A DNA stretch of 38,669 nt, from IMG/VR virus record IMGVR_UViG_3300044620_001899, positions 1 to 38,669 of that record; one strand, given 5' to 3'. Below, piece by piece: positions 1 through 7,169 of this stretch. Every line of letters begins with the position of its first letter. Positions within the stretch are counted from its first letter, which is position 1. Below the pieces are notes generated by a model. The model was not told the DNA's origin, searched no databases, and worked only from the letters and a program-made list of their open reading frames with translations. This DNA is from a virus. A program made the translations under genes and the position numbers.

Positions 1-262
1 GGAAACCCCACTGCTTTAAGCAGCCATCCGCATTGGTGCGGCTTTTATATTTGCAACTGTTTATTTACGACACTTGTTACCCGTGTCGGGTATCTCCTTC
101 TTCATTACTCTGCGCCAATCGAAGCCAGTTCAGCCCCTTAGATGCCCCGCTGCAACGAGGACTTGTATCGCCATTACCAGAGGTTGCAGAAACTCTGGGT
201 TAGGCTAATGGAGCCGAGGGGAATCGAACCCGTGTCTTGTTCACATTTCAATCCGATATCAA
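1..262 (-). ncRNA. ssrA: Circularly permuted (two-piece) tmRNA, cut by the window edge
   Basis: On the minus strand the 3' acceptor piece (about 262 to 209) comes before the 5' coding piece (137 to beyond 1), the order of permuted tmRNA genes. The 5' end GGGGCTG (137-131) pairs over 7 bp with CGGCTCC (216-210), with the G3-U70 wobble that marks alanine tRNAs and tmRNAs; discriminator A is at 209 and CCA is not encoded. A T-loop TTCGATT lies in the acceptor piece; its stem has one C-C mismatch. The coding piece holds an H-type pseudoknot (69-91; ACCC/GGGT with GACAC/GTGTC) placed as PK1 is, then the tag reading frame. The 138-208 segment between the pieces folds into two hairpins (CCAGAG/CTCTGG and CCTCG/CGGGG) and should be cut out. 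The role is rescue of stalled ribosomes and tagging of unfinished proteins. The left end of the acceptor piece is approximate. Confidence 0.88.
16..54 (-). other. tmRNA tag reading frame (ANIKAAPMRMAA)
   Basis: The resume codon GCA lies at 54-52, 14 nt after the pseudoknot, as in bacterial tmRNAs. Twelve codons give ANIKAAPMRMAA and end at TAA (18-16). The terminal Ala-Ala after a hydrophobic residue fits the C-terminal signal recognised by ClpXP-type proteases. The stop codon lies in the loop of a CTGCT/AGCAG hairpin, matching the helix around the stop codon in known tmRNAs. Confidence 0.85.
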
Positions 263-273
263 CAATACCATTA

Positions 274-888
274 TTATTTATCTTCCTCAATGTCGTAATA
301 ATAATGATCATCCTCACCAGTCAAAATCCAACGGTCACTTTTATCTTCACATCTATAAATTTTATTATCAACTTTATAATCTGGATTTTTTGGAAATGGT
401 TTTGTGGTAAACGACATATGCTTCCAAAAAATTCTATTATTTGGTTGTAATGCATAATTACCATCATCAAGTTCAATCATATGTGAGCATTTATATTGAC
501 TGGGTTCATCGCTAAAAGGATTATCATACCAATCAAATGTCATCATGTAATTTCCCCAACAATGAGTTTTGTCTTTAAAAATTACTTTTGCTCTTGCGGG
601 TTTCAGATAATTGTACACCGTAACAGTAGCATTTATTGAAAAACAATCCCAAAGTTGAAGATAATCAAGAGGCTTTTCTTGAGATGGTTTGCTGCAAAGT
701 TTATGAACTGGAACTCTACTCCTTACAGTTCCATTATCCAGAAGAACTGTGAACAGAATTGCTCTGTCTGGATTTGATTGTGCCCCAAATACAGTAACCT
801 TTTCATATTCACCTTTAAATTTTTCATCTTGATAGAGGTGTTCTTTTCTCAAGAGACAATAAAAATATGGAATGTTTAAGTTGTACAT
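274..888 (-). CDS. Conserved phage protein of unknown function
   Basis: 204 residues starting MYNLNIPYF. A longer in-frame reading (ATG at 1011) would translate through tRNA-Tyr and is rejected. The ATG at 888 lies only 2 nt after the tRNA 3' end, with no ribosome binding site, so 3' maturation of the tRNA would release a nearly leaderless message. Sequence features include a central LDYLQLWDCFS segment, an aromatic-rich GNYMMTFDWYDN stretch and an acidic, tyrosine-rich end. Proteins of this look are common in marine T4-like phages, but I know no function. The stop codon is about 12 nt before the tmRNA acceptor piece, so leader RNA, tRNA, this gene and tmRNA probably share a transcript. Confidence 0.85.
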   Translation of the reverse strand: MYNLNIPYFYCLLRKEHLYQDEKFKGEYEKVTVFGAQSNPDRAILFTVLLDNGTVRSRVPVHKLCSKPSQEKPLDYLQLWDCFSINATVTVYNYLKPARAKVIFKDKTHCWGNYMMTFDWYDNPFSDEPSQYKCSHMIELDDGNYALQPNNRIFWKHMSFTTKPFPKNPDYKVDNKIYRCEDKSDRWILTGEDDHYYYDIEEDK

Positions 889-890
889 AA

Positions 891-972
891 TGCGAGCAGG
901 AGGATTCGAACCTTCGTAGGCTATGCCATCTGATTTACAGTCAGACCTCGTTGACCACTTGAGTATACTCGC
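891..972 (-). tRNA. tRNA-Tyr (GTA)
   Basis: 82 nt. The acceptor stem GCGAGTA/TGCTCGC has 7 pairs including one G-U, and discriminator A is at 891. The anticodon arm TCTGA-CTGTAAA-TCAGA carries GTA (938-936). It has the long variable arm of tyrosine tRNAs and a standard GGTTCGAATCC T arm. CCA is not encoded. Confidence 0.95.
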
Positions 973-974
973 TA

Positions 975-1116
975 AAAACGGGCATTGAATCCTTTTTCCA
1001 AGGCCGATCAAGCCTTGGGAAGTATAGTGCTAGCCCTTCGCGTTCTTCTGAGGTATACGCGCCCCACCTCTGATTACTGCGGGGTATCAGTTATCCCTAA
1101 GCAGCTTTATAGACGA
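975..1116 (-). ncRNA. Structured leader RNA of unknown class
   Basis: This 140-nt stretch between the promoter at 1123-1150 and tRNA-Tyr has no credible gene but several clean hairpins on the minus strand: GGG(A)TA/TACCC, CTGAT/ATCAG with an 11-nt loop, GCG/CGC, and a perfect 7-bp CCAAGGC/GCCTTGG stem with a TTGATCG loop. It is more GC-rich than the neighbouring genes. I tried tRNA, tmRNA, RNase P, 6S and glutamine-type motifs and none fits. It may be an independent small RNA or only the 5' leader of the tRNA transcript. Confidence 0.45.
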
Positions 1117-1122
1117 TGCATT

Positions 1123-1150
1123 AGTATATATCACAACTGCTGTTTGTCAA
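1123..1150 (-). promoter_or_regulatory. Sigma70-like promoter for the leader RNA-tRNA-Tyr-tmRNA unit
   Basis: TTGACA (1150-1145), 16-nt spacer, TATACT (1128-1123). The predicted start is near 1116. Its -35 box lies 3 bp from the -35 box of the divergent promoter at 1154. Confidence 0.7.
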
Positions 1151-1153
1151 TAG

Positions 1154-1181
1154 TTGACTTCCTATTTTTTGGAGATATATT
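1154..1181 (+). promoter_or_regulatory. Sigma70-like promoter giving a leaderless message
   Basis: TTGACT (1154-1159), 16-nt spacer, TATATT (1176-1181), then 6 nt to the ATG at 1188. The spacing puts the predicted transcription start at the ATG. A GGAG inside the spacer would not be in the transcript. Confidence 0.65.
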
Positions 1182-1187
1182 GTAATC

Positions 1188-1361
1188 ATGTTCAAACACA
1201 TCAAAAATAATTTCGATCTTCGTGATTACTCTGAACGATTTTTGGCTATTACTTTGTCATTCATGGCTGGATTAATGGCCAACATGGGTGAAATTTGGAT
1301 GGCTGGAATCATCATCTGTGTTGCAATGGTTGATCCTAAATGGTTTAAGGATGTAAAATGA
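1188..1361 (+). CDS. Small membrane protein
   Basis: 57 residues, starting MFKHIKNNF. A basic N-terminus is followed by two hydrophobic stretches (about residues 19-32 and 38-48), so it is probably an inner membrane protein. The gene follows a sigma70-like promoter by 6 nt and overlaps the next gene by ATGA. No family recognised. Confidence 0.7.
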   Translation: MFKHIKNNFDLRDYSERFLAITLSFMAGLMANMGEIWMAGIIICVAMVDPKWFKDVK

Positions 1362-1699
1362 AAAAGAAAACAAAAACCGTACCATTTATATTAAATGACT
1401 TTGATTTGGTATCATATCTTTTAGAGGATGCTGATGAAAAGTTTAATAAGTCTTTAGAAGAGATGCCTTTTACTTTACTTCTGCAGAATTATGCAGACTA
1501 TTGTGAAGCAATTGGTACTCTTGTCAAGGAAAGAAAATCAAATAGTAAAGACCCAAGAATCAGCAAACTTTATGACCGCAAGTATCTATTGGCGGAGAGA
1601 CTTAAGTTGAAGATGTTTGATACTCAAGAAGAAGCAAGTAGAGCAAATTATCATTACGATATGATTGCTGATGAATATTGGGAACTAAAGAAAAAATAA
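1358..1699 (+). CDS. Unknown helical protein
   Basis: 113 residues, starting MKKKTKTVPF, charged and predicted mostly helical. It starts on the ATGA overlap with the upstream stop, which implies translational coupling. No family recognised. Position in an early-type cluster suggests a host-takeover or accessory role, but that is a guess. Confidence 0.75.
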   Translation: MKKKTKTVPFILNDFDLVSYLLEDADEKFNKSLEEMPFTLLLQNYADYCEAIGTLVKERKSNSKDPRISKLYDRKYLLAERLKLKMFDTQEEASRANYHYDMIADEYWELKKK

Positions 1700-1701
1700 A
1701 A

Positions 1702-1908
1702 ATGACAAACAAAGAACTTGAAGAAAAAATTTATGAATTTGGTCAAATTATGTATCGTTTGGGACGCATGGAAACCGATGATAAGGCCAGCACCAAAGAA
1801 TATAACAAATTTTGCAAAGATAGAGAAGATTTGACCAAGGAATTTGACGAATACTTTAAAACCCCAAGCATGAATAAAAAATTAGCAAGTTCAATGGGTT
1901 TGGTATGA
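1702..1908 (+). CDS. Unknown small coiled-coil-like protein
   Basis: 68 residues starting MTNKELEEKIYEFG. An upstream in-frame ATG at 1678 lies inside the previous gene; the start at 1702 follows the previous stop by 2 nt and gives a typical N-terminus. Highly charged and helical. No family recognised. Confidence 0.7.
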   Translation: MTNKELEEKIYEFGQIMYRLGRMETDDKASTKEYNKFCKDREDLTKEFDEYFKTPSMNKKLASSMGLV

Positions 1909-1923
1909 TTAAATATTTTTTGG

Positions 1924-1950
1924 ACTTCAAATTTTGTAAAAATTGGAAGT
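1924..1950. other. AT-rich hairpin
   Basis: ACTTC/GAAGT and AATTTT/AAAATT arms with one mismatch and a 3-nt loop. No T-run follows on either strand, so it is not a standard terminator. It may protect the 3' end of the upstream message. Confidence 0.35.
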
Positions 1951-1959
1951 TAAATGACA

Positions 1960-1967
1960 TATAAATA
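1960..1967 (+). promoter_or_regulatory. T4-type late promoter
   Basis: An exact TATAAATA lies 8 nt before the ATG at 1976. This is the T4 late consensus, read by RNA polymerase carrying a gp55-type sigma factor. The expected leader is 2-3 nt. Confidence 0.75.
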
Positions 1968-1975
1968 TTTGTACC

Positions 1976-2218
1976 ATGTATGACAAATATAATTCTTTGA
2001 CCCCACTACCGGCTGCAGGAACTAGAATACCAAAACACAAGGGAATTCTTATAAGTTCTGATAGCAATGGATTTGTAAGATTTAATTATCTAAATGTAAC
2101 CGGCAATACTTTTACTACTGGATTGACACTGTCTTCTGGAATTTCTGTTCTGCCTGTAGAAGTACATTCTTTAAATACTTCTCTGCCTACAGGTGTTACT
2201 GCATATTATTTAAATTAA
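1976..2218 (+). CDS. Unknown small late protein, probably virion-associated
   Basis: 80 residues starting MYDKYNSLTPLPAAG, rich in Thr, Ser, Gly and small hydrophobics, with the beta-structure look of decoration or tail proteins. It follows an exact T4-type late promoter. No family recognised. Confidence 0.65.
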   Translation: MYDKYNSLTPLPAAGTRIPKHKGILISSDSNGFVRFNYLNVTGNTFTTGLTLSSGISVLPVEVHSLNTSLPTGVTAYYLN

Positions 2219-2219
2219 A

Positions 2220-2645
2220 ATGTGTGGAATAAACCTTTCAATTAGGTTGATGAACACCAGAGTACCAAAATCTACTTTATTTACTGCAGATTTTGGAAAT
2301 TTAACCGGCATGCTTCCAACCGGTGTGCGTTGGGCAAGTTCATCGGGTCCGACAACAGATTCTGAAAGTGCAAATAAAATATTTTTTGATGTAGATGAAA
2401 AAATTACAGTAGAGATATCAATATCTCAAAATATTGGCAGCAACACCCAACCAACTGGTTCCAGATACATTATAAATGGTTCTTCACCTATAACTTATAG
2501 TTCACCATTTATTGTAACTTATGGAGATGTCATCAGTGTTGGAGTTGCCGTTGGTTCTTCACTTTTAAGTGGTTCCGGAAACGTTACAGTAAGAAATTCA
2601 GTAACAAACCAAGTTATTGATGTAATTCCTTGGACTATAAATTAA
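2220..2645 (+). CDS. Unknown beta-rich late protein
   Basis: 141 residues, rich in Ser/Thr/Gly/Val, with predicted beta strands. It starts 1 nt after the upstream stop; an internal Met at residue 11 (2250) is an alternative start. Its stop overlaps the stop of the convergent gene at 2642, sharing TTAA. Context suggests a structural role; no family recognised. Confidence 0.65.
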   Translation: MCGINLSIRLMNTRVPKSTLFTADFGNLTGMLPTGVRWASSSGPTTDSESANKIFFDVDEKITVEISISQNIGSNTQPTGSRYIINGSSPITYSSPFIVTYGDVISVGVAVGSSLLSGSGNVTVRNSVTNQVIDVIPWTIN

Positions 2646-3412
2646 TCTGGATAATTTTGTGGGTGATACCATTCTCTCGGTAATCCCTGGAAAACTAACC
2701 TTTGCAGTTCATCACCAAAATTATTAAATTCTTCTGAATCAAACTCACCCCAAGGCATAGGTATCGCTTGACCTTCCATTGATCCGAGAGGGCTTCCTGC
2801 AGGATTCCACGGAAATGGAACAGAACCATCTGGATGCAAATATAAATTTGAAAAAATGTAATATGGACTACTTTTATTTTCTATCGAACCAAGACTAACT
2901 ACACCCGAAGGATCATACCAGCTTCCACCCCATACTTCTCCAACCGTTACACCCCATCTTCTGGCACCCATTTCAAGAGTTTGTCTCATCCAAACAGGCA
3001 TCTGTAAAAGAGTATCTTGCCATGATTGTATCATCCATTGAGATATTTCTTGTATAGTCGGCACTCTTCCAGAAAACAGTTGTGTCATAAACCAACGCGT
3101 AAAACCTTCCATAAATTGGGCATAAAGATCCGTCATAAAATTTCTCATCCACTGAAGCTGGGCATTTGATGGATTTGCGGTAGCAATAAAAGTATTTTGT
3201 TTTTCAGATCTAGAAATATTACCAAAGCGAGTTGTTTCTTTGGCATCTCTAAAAGATGCTTTTCCTTCTTCTGGCTTTACATCTGGCTTTACATCTGGTT
3301 GGTCCTTTGGTTCTTCAGCCTCTTTTAAATATTTTAATTGATTAGATAAAACATTATATCTTTGTTGCAATTGTTCCGATAAATTTTTGTAATAATTAGT
3401 TAAATAATTCAT
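2642..3412 (-). CDS. Unknown virion-type protein with N-terminal coiled coil
   Basis: 256 residues from MNYLTNYYKNLSEQL. The ATG at 3412 overlaps the upstream stop as ATGA, so the longer reading from 3442 is rejected. Residues 1-35 form a heptad-like coiled coil, then a Lys/Asp/Pro linker containing PDVKPDVKP, then a Trp/Met/Gln-rich region (about 90-160) and a Pro/Gly/Trp-rich end. It is cotranscribed with the 3409 gene from the late promoter at 4140. I recognise similar N-termini in marine phage proteins without known function. Confidence 0.75.
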   Translation of the reverse strand: MNYLTNYYKNLSEQLQQRYNVLSNQLKYLKEAEEPKDQPDVKPDVKPEEGKASFRDAKETTRFGNISRSEKQNTFIATANPSNAQLQWMRNFMTDLYAQFMEGFTRWFMTQLFSGRVPTIQEISQWMIQSWQDTLLQMPVWMRQTLEMGARRWGVTVGEVWGGSWYDPSGVVSLGSIENKSSPYYIFSNLYLHPDGSVPFPWNPAGSPLGSMEGQAIPMPWGEFDSEEFNNFGDELQRLVFQGLPREWYHPQNYPD

Positions 3413-4134
3413 CTTAAACCTTTTCTCGGTGAATTGGCCCACATAGAAACATAACTGGGGCTGTATGCTTGCATTTTTCCAATTTTTTCTGTGACTTCAT
3501 TTCCTTTGGATGCTCTTCCACTCAATGCTTCAATGTCATTTTGAATTTTTGTTCTCATTCCGAGTGGCATTCTATCTAGATAAAGTTGATATTGGTCATA
3601 TGCATTTAGAGGAGTTGGATAACCCTGCTGTTGATTTGGCTCATATAAATTGTATTTTTGAAGATTATTTTTTAATTCAGAATCTTTTTCTTGACCGTAG
3701 AAATTGTTAATATTTTGCCAACGAACAACTACATCCGGCTCATCTGTTTGCGAATCATCTAAAAGACCTGCAGAATTCATTCTTTGAATTAAAGCTTGCC
3801 AATCGTTGTCATTTGCAGCAAAACCCATTCCGGCACCCAAATTATTCTGCCCATTTACAGTTGCTGGAAGTCCCATTTTTACATTTGCGCTTGCATTTTT
3901 TATTGCTGAGGGATTATCAATTACAGCAAACTGTCCATTTACGCCAGAATCTCCTAGACCGTAAATTCCACCACCCTTACCTAATGAAGAAGATGCAATC
4001 CAATTAAATTCTGGTGTAAGTTGCCCATCGGCAAATCCTTCATTTAATAATTTTTTATTTGTAACTTTTTTGCGAAGATTTTTCACTTCTTCTCTTAGTT
4101 CTTCTAACAAAATTTTGTAATGAGATTCTACCAT
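3409..4134 (-). CDS. Unknown late protein with N-terminal coiled coil
   Basis: 241 residues. Residues 4-28 are a Leu/Glu/Lys coiled coil, followed by a Gly/Asn-rich low-complexity region and a C-terminal part with RMPLGMRTKIQNDIEAL. The ATG lies 5 nt after TATAAATA, which places the predicted transcription start at the A of the ATG. It is coupled to the downstream gene by ATGA. Probably a virion or assembly protein; no family recognised. Confidence 0.75.
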   Translation of the reverse strand: MVESHYKILLEELREEVKNLRKKVTNKKLLNEGFADGQLTPEFNWIASSSLGKGGGIYGLGDSGVNGQFAVIDNPSAIKNASANVKMGLPATVNGQNNLGAGMGFAANDNDWQALIQRMNSAGLLDDSQTDEPDVVVRWQNINNFYGQEKDSELKNNLQKYNLYEPNQQQGYPTPLNAYDQYQLYLDRMPLGMRTKIQNDIEALSGRASKGNEVTEKIGKMQAYSPSYVSMWANSPRKGLR

Positions 4135-4139
4135 ATTGT

Positions 4140-4147
4140 TATTTATA
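4140..4147 (-). promoter_or_regulatory. T4-type late promoter
   Basis: Exact TATAAATA on the minus strand, 5 nt before the ATG at 4134. With T4 geometry (start 6 nt after the octamer) the transcript is leaderless. Confidence 0.8.
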
Positions 4148-4155
4148 GGTTTAAA

Positions 4156-6480
4156 TTAGGGTGATTCTAAAGTTTCAACTTTTTCTTTTACTTTTTTACC
4201 TTTTGTGGGCGTTTTTAATACTTTTTTATTCAAATCATAAACATCCGGAGGAAGATCGTAATTGTCGTCTAAAGTCATATCTTCCATTTCTCTTTGTGTT
4301 TTCATTCTTCTTATGTCTTCTGGTGTCCAGCCTTCATCGGGAAGTTTCAAAGGAGCATTCATAGTTCCTTCATTATCTGGTTTAAAATCTTTTGGTCTTC
4401 TTGATGTTGTTGCGAACATCGGTCTTCCCAACATTCTATCTCTCATTGGATCAAGCACATCTCCATATAGATCCATGGGATTAATAAATCTTGGGTCCAT
4501 CTTACCAGTGTAAGGTCTAACATTTCCAGGAGCATTTACAATTCTCATATTTGAAATATCAATCTTTGGAGCTTGTGGTCTGGGAGAAATTTCCGGTTTT
4601 GTTGAACCGAATTTTGTAAATTTTCTACCTAAAACTCTATCCAAATATTGACCAACATTTCCTGGAAGTTGTGATTTTGTATTTACAACAGAATTTCCAT
4701 CGTCTTCTCCTGGAATAGGAATTAGATCTGGAACACGCATGGGTTCGCTTGGCAGCGGAAGAGGAAGAGGAAGAGGATCTGGAATAAAATTTGAATAATT
4801 TATTGCAGCATTACTTCTATTACCTTCATCTTCTAAATCCATTTGCAAATCTTTTGCAAATTTAGCTCTAGAATAATCTGGACTACCTAAAACTCTATCC
4901 AAATATTGACCAACATTTCCTGGAAGTTGTGATTTTGTATTTACAGTTGAGCCGCCACCCATTTCTGATTGTATAATTCCAGTTTCTACTTCTGGCCCAT
5001 ATTCATGTGCTTCCTTTGCTGCTTGTTCATATTTATCAAGCATCTGATTTAACATTTTGGAAACTCTATTTAAATATGCTGTTTCTGCTGGTGTATTTCC
5101 ACTTTGATCTTCACTAAATCTATTTACTTTTTTACCACCAATTCCCAAAAATCCACCTTCAGTTTTTTGTCTTCCACCCATAAATTTAGCAGTTTCTCCC
5201 CTAGTTAGAGCAATTGCTGCCATAATCAATTTTTCTCTTTCTGAAAGTTTATTCCATTCTTCAGATTCTGGAACAACGTAGCCTTTAAATTCAGACATGT
5301 CTGGAGTAATTTTTATTTGCTGAATTTGTTCTGGTTCTGTATCGGTTTCTGTTTCTGGGAAAATTGGGAATTGTCCTCTTTCTACAGCAAAAGGATCAGG
5401 TTCATAATTCCAGTAATTATCCGGATTTTTAGTTGGTTTGGGCGATGGTTTTTCTCTTTGTCCTCTTTCTATTTCTTTTCTTACTTCATATTCTCTGCGA
5501 ATGGAATCCATATCAAAACCAGGTACACCCATAGCCCATCGTTGTGCGCGCAAAGGCTTATCAAGCGATGCGGCATCTCTTTTATCTGCTTCTTGTGCTC
5601 TTTGTCTTAACTCTTCAGTTTTTCCTTTTTGGTATTTTTCCTCTTGTTCTTTTTCAAATGCAATTTGATCTGGTGAAGTTCTAGCAAGTTGCCCTGTTTT
5701 ATTATCATACCAAGCATCAGTGGTTTCAAATTTTGGAATGTTTGTAGGTCTTCGACGCATTGTGTAAAATTCTTTACTTCCATATGCGGGACCTTCACCT
5801 GGGCCTGCTGTAGGCGACCATGTTGGTTCTCCTCTAGAAACAAGATCAAAAAATAATTGTCTGTCTTGAGGATTTGTTGCATCATAATCACGACCTGTTG
5901 CGGTCTTAAAATCACCTTGGGTAACTTGATATACTGGACTTATTCTTGAACCTGCTTTTCTTTCAGCATCTACCTTTGCTGATTTTTCTATTGATTTGTC
6001 ATAAAGTCTTTGTAGTGTTTCATCGTCTGCCCCCAAGATTTGCGCTTCAAAAGCACTTTTTGAAGCAAAGTAAGCTTCTTTTTCCAAATCATTTTTAAAC
6101 TTTAAAGTAGGTAGCTTCACACTGGGAACAGCCTTTGGCATTTCATCATGATAAGAAATAGGAGTACCCAATCTTTTTTCGTCATTGGCACGCATTCGCA
6201 TCATTCTTTTTTGTTCTTCATCATAAAGGCGTGCATTTCTTATCTCTTGATTTTCTTTGCTAGAAAATATATTTTCTAATCCTGAAATTCTTTTAGAGAG
6301 ATATTTATTAACACCACCCTTTTCATCTATTTGCTTGTTTGCGGCTTTTTTTAATCTATCTAATAACTCTCGTTCTTGCTCAAGCCTTGCATCAGCTTTT
6401 CTTTGAGCTGCCTGTAGATAGGTTTCTTCCGATAAATTTTGTTTTATTCCAGTTTTTAAAAAATAATTAAAATTTTTCAT
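4156..6480 (-). CDS. Large unknown virion-type protein with internal repeats
   Basis: 774 residues. The N-terminus (FNYFLKTGIKQNLSEE) and the following 100 residues are charged and helical; the middle is rich in Arg, Glu, Pro and Tyr; there is a Pro-Leu run (PLPLPLPLP). A 20-residue block containing NVGQYLDRVLG occurs twice, encoded by perfect 63-bp repeats. The C-terminal third is disordered and Pro/Arg/Met-rich, ending in a Lys-rich tail. A related motif (DVGIALDRIIG) ends the 14949 gene. It starts 1 nt after the upstream stop. No enzymatic motif; probably packaged in or attached to the virion (inference). Confidence 0.75.
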   Translation of the reverse strand: MKNFNYFLKTGIKQNLSEETYLQAAQRKADARLEQERELLDRLKKAANKQIDEKGGVNKYLSKRISGLENIFSSKENQEIRNARLYDEEQKRMMRMRANDEKRLGTPISYHDEMPKAVPSVKLPTLKFKNDLEKEAYFASKSAFEAQILGADDETLQRLYDKSIEKSAKVDAERKAGSRISPVYQVTQGDFKTATGRDYDATNPQDRQLFFDLVSRGEPTWSPTAGPGEGPAYGSKEFYTMRRRPTNIPKFETTDAWYDNKTGQLARTSPDQIAFEKEQEEKYQKGKTEELRQRAQEADKRDAASLDKPLRAQRWAMGVPGFDMDSIRREYEVRKEIERGQREKPSPKPTKNPDNYWNYEPDPFAVERGQFPIFPETETDTEPEQIQQIKITPDMSEFKGYVVPESEEWNKLSEREKLIMAAIALTRGETAKFMGGRQKTEGGFLGIGGKKVNRFSEDQSGNTPAETAYLNRVSKMLNQMLDKYEQAAKEAHEYGPEVETGIIQSEMGGGSTVNTKSQLPGNVGQYLDRVLGSPDYSRAKFAKDLQMDLEDEGNRSNAAINYSNFIPDPLPLPLPLPSEPMRVPDLIPIPGEDDGNSVVNTKSQLPGNVGQYLDRVLGRKFTKFGSTKPEISPRPQAPKIDISNMRIVNAPGNVRPYTGKMDPRFINPMDLYGDVLDPMRDRMLGRPMFATTSRRPKDFKPDNEGTMNAPLKLPDEGWTPEDIRRMKTQREMEDMTLDDNYDLPPDVYDLNKKVLKTPTKGKKVKEKVETLESP
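4625..4687. repeat. 63-bp direct repeat, copy 1
   Basis: Identical to 4883-4945, with starts 258 bp (86 codons) apart. Both copies are in frame in the 774-residue protein and encode the NTKSQLPGNVGQYLDRVLG block. Confidence 0.95.
4883..4945. repeat. 63-bp direct repeat, copy 2
   Basis: Perfect copy of 4625-4687. Nucleotide identity at synonymous sites points to recent duplication or gene conversion. Confidence 0.95.
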
Positions 6481-6481
6481 T

Positions 6482-7120
6482 TTAGTATTGGTTCGAACCA
6501 GTTGTATTTATTCTATTCATTGAACCTAAAAATTGATTCATCGAAGAACTTCTTGGTCCGGGTGGTAGAGTTCTCATTCCTCTTTGTGCAAACCACTTTT
6601 CAGGTGTAGCTGCTTCTTTTTCTCTTTGAGCTCTTTTAAGTTGATATCTTCCCATGTAATTTTTTACCGCATCTGCGACAGTATTTAAATGTTCATTTTG
6701 TCTGCTATGTTGTAAAAATTGCATAAGCAATTCTCCATGTCTTTCAACAGAACCCATATTACCAGAATTGTGTGCTTCTTGATGTTGTGAAATTAAATTT
6801 TTTGCAAAATCTTTAGCTGATTCAATTTCTCTTGGAAACTCTATTCTTTCCCCACCAGATTGTGGTGCCCCGGTATCTCTTCCTTCGTATCCTTTGTTTA
6901 TTCTATTTCCTTTAGGTCTTTTTTTACTGGCTGAAGCTCGATATGCTGCACTTGATAAAGTTTCAGGATCTAATGTATTTCTACTTATTCCGTGTTGACG
7001 GGCGGTAAATTCCCCAGATTCATTTAAATTTTGAATTTTAATATCTGAAATGCACTTTGCGTCAAGTGCTGCTCTATTCAGTTCATGGATCCATGAATAA
7101 CTGTTAATTTTCTTTTTCAT
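6482..7120 (-). CDS. Unknown virion-type protein
   Basis: 212 residues. The N-terminal half contains basic, Gly-rich sequence (RASASKKRPKGNRINKGYEG); a helical His/Gln-rich segment (about 100-150) and an Arg/Ser/Asn-rich tail follow. Preceded by a CTAAATA late promoter 5 nt before the ATG. First gene of the minus-strand late unit that continues into the 774-residue protein. No family recognised. Confidence 0.75.
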   Translation of the reverse strand: MKKKINSYSWIHELNRAALDAKCISDIKIQNLNESGEFTARQHGISRNTLDPETLSSAAYRASASKKRPKGNRINKGYEGRDTGAPQSGGERIEFPREIESAKDFAKNLISQHQEAHNSGNMGSVERHGELLMQFLQHSRQNEHLNTVADAVKNYMGRYQLKRAQREKEAATPEKWFAQRGMRTLPPGPRSSSMNQFLGSMNRINTTGSNQY

Positions 7121-7125
7121 AAAAA

Positions 7126-7132
7126 TATTTAG
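7126..7132 (-). promoter_or_regulatory. T4-type late promoter (CTAAATA variant)
   Basis: CTAAATA on the minus strand, 5 nt before the ATG at 7120; leaderless by T4 geometry. It lies 2 bp from the -35 box of the divergent promoter at 7135. Confidence 0.65.
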
Positions 7133-7134
7133 AT

Positions 7135-7162
7135 TTGACTTAACTTTAAAAAGTGTTATAAT
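7135..7162 (+). promoter_or_regulatory. Sigma70-like promoter, leaderless
   Basis: TTGACT (7135-7140), 16-nt spacer ending in TGT (an extended -10), TATAAT (7157-7162), then 7 nt to the ATG at 7170. Confidence 0.85.
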
Positions 7163-7169
7163 TACATAT

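Noticed and set aside
142-450. Plus-strand open frame of 102 codons at the left edge
   Set aside because: It runs across the tmRNA pieces and antisense to the 204-residue gene; no promoter or binding site.
889-1011. N-terminal extension of the 274-888 gene
   Set aside because: It would translate through tRNA-Tyr; the start at 888 directly after the tRNA is far more likely.
980-1040. Possible extra tRNA with GAT-like anticodon in the 7-bp hairpin
   Set aside because: The acceptor pairing fails after 4 bp, there is no D arm or T arm, and total length is only about 57 nt.
985-1185. Plus-strand open frame of 66 codons
   Set aside because: Antisense to the leader RNA, and covers both divergent promoters; no coding character.
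1924-1950. Hairpin read as a terminator
   Set aside because: No T-run after the stem on either strand; kept only as a hairpin.
4625-4945. CRISPR-like array
   Set aside because: Only two copies, 63 bp long, in frame inside a gene; no regular short repeats with unique spacers anywhere in the window.
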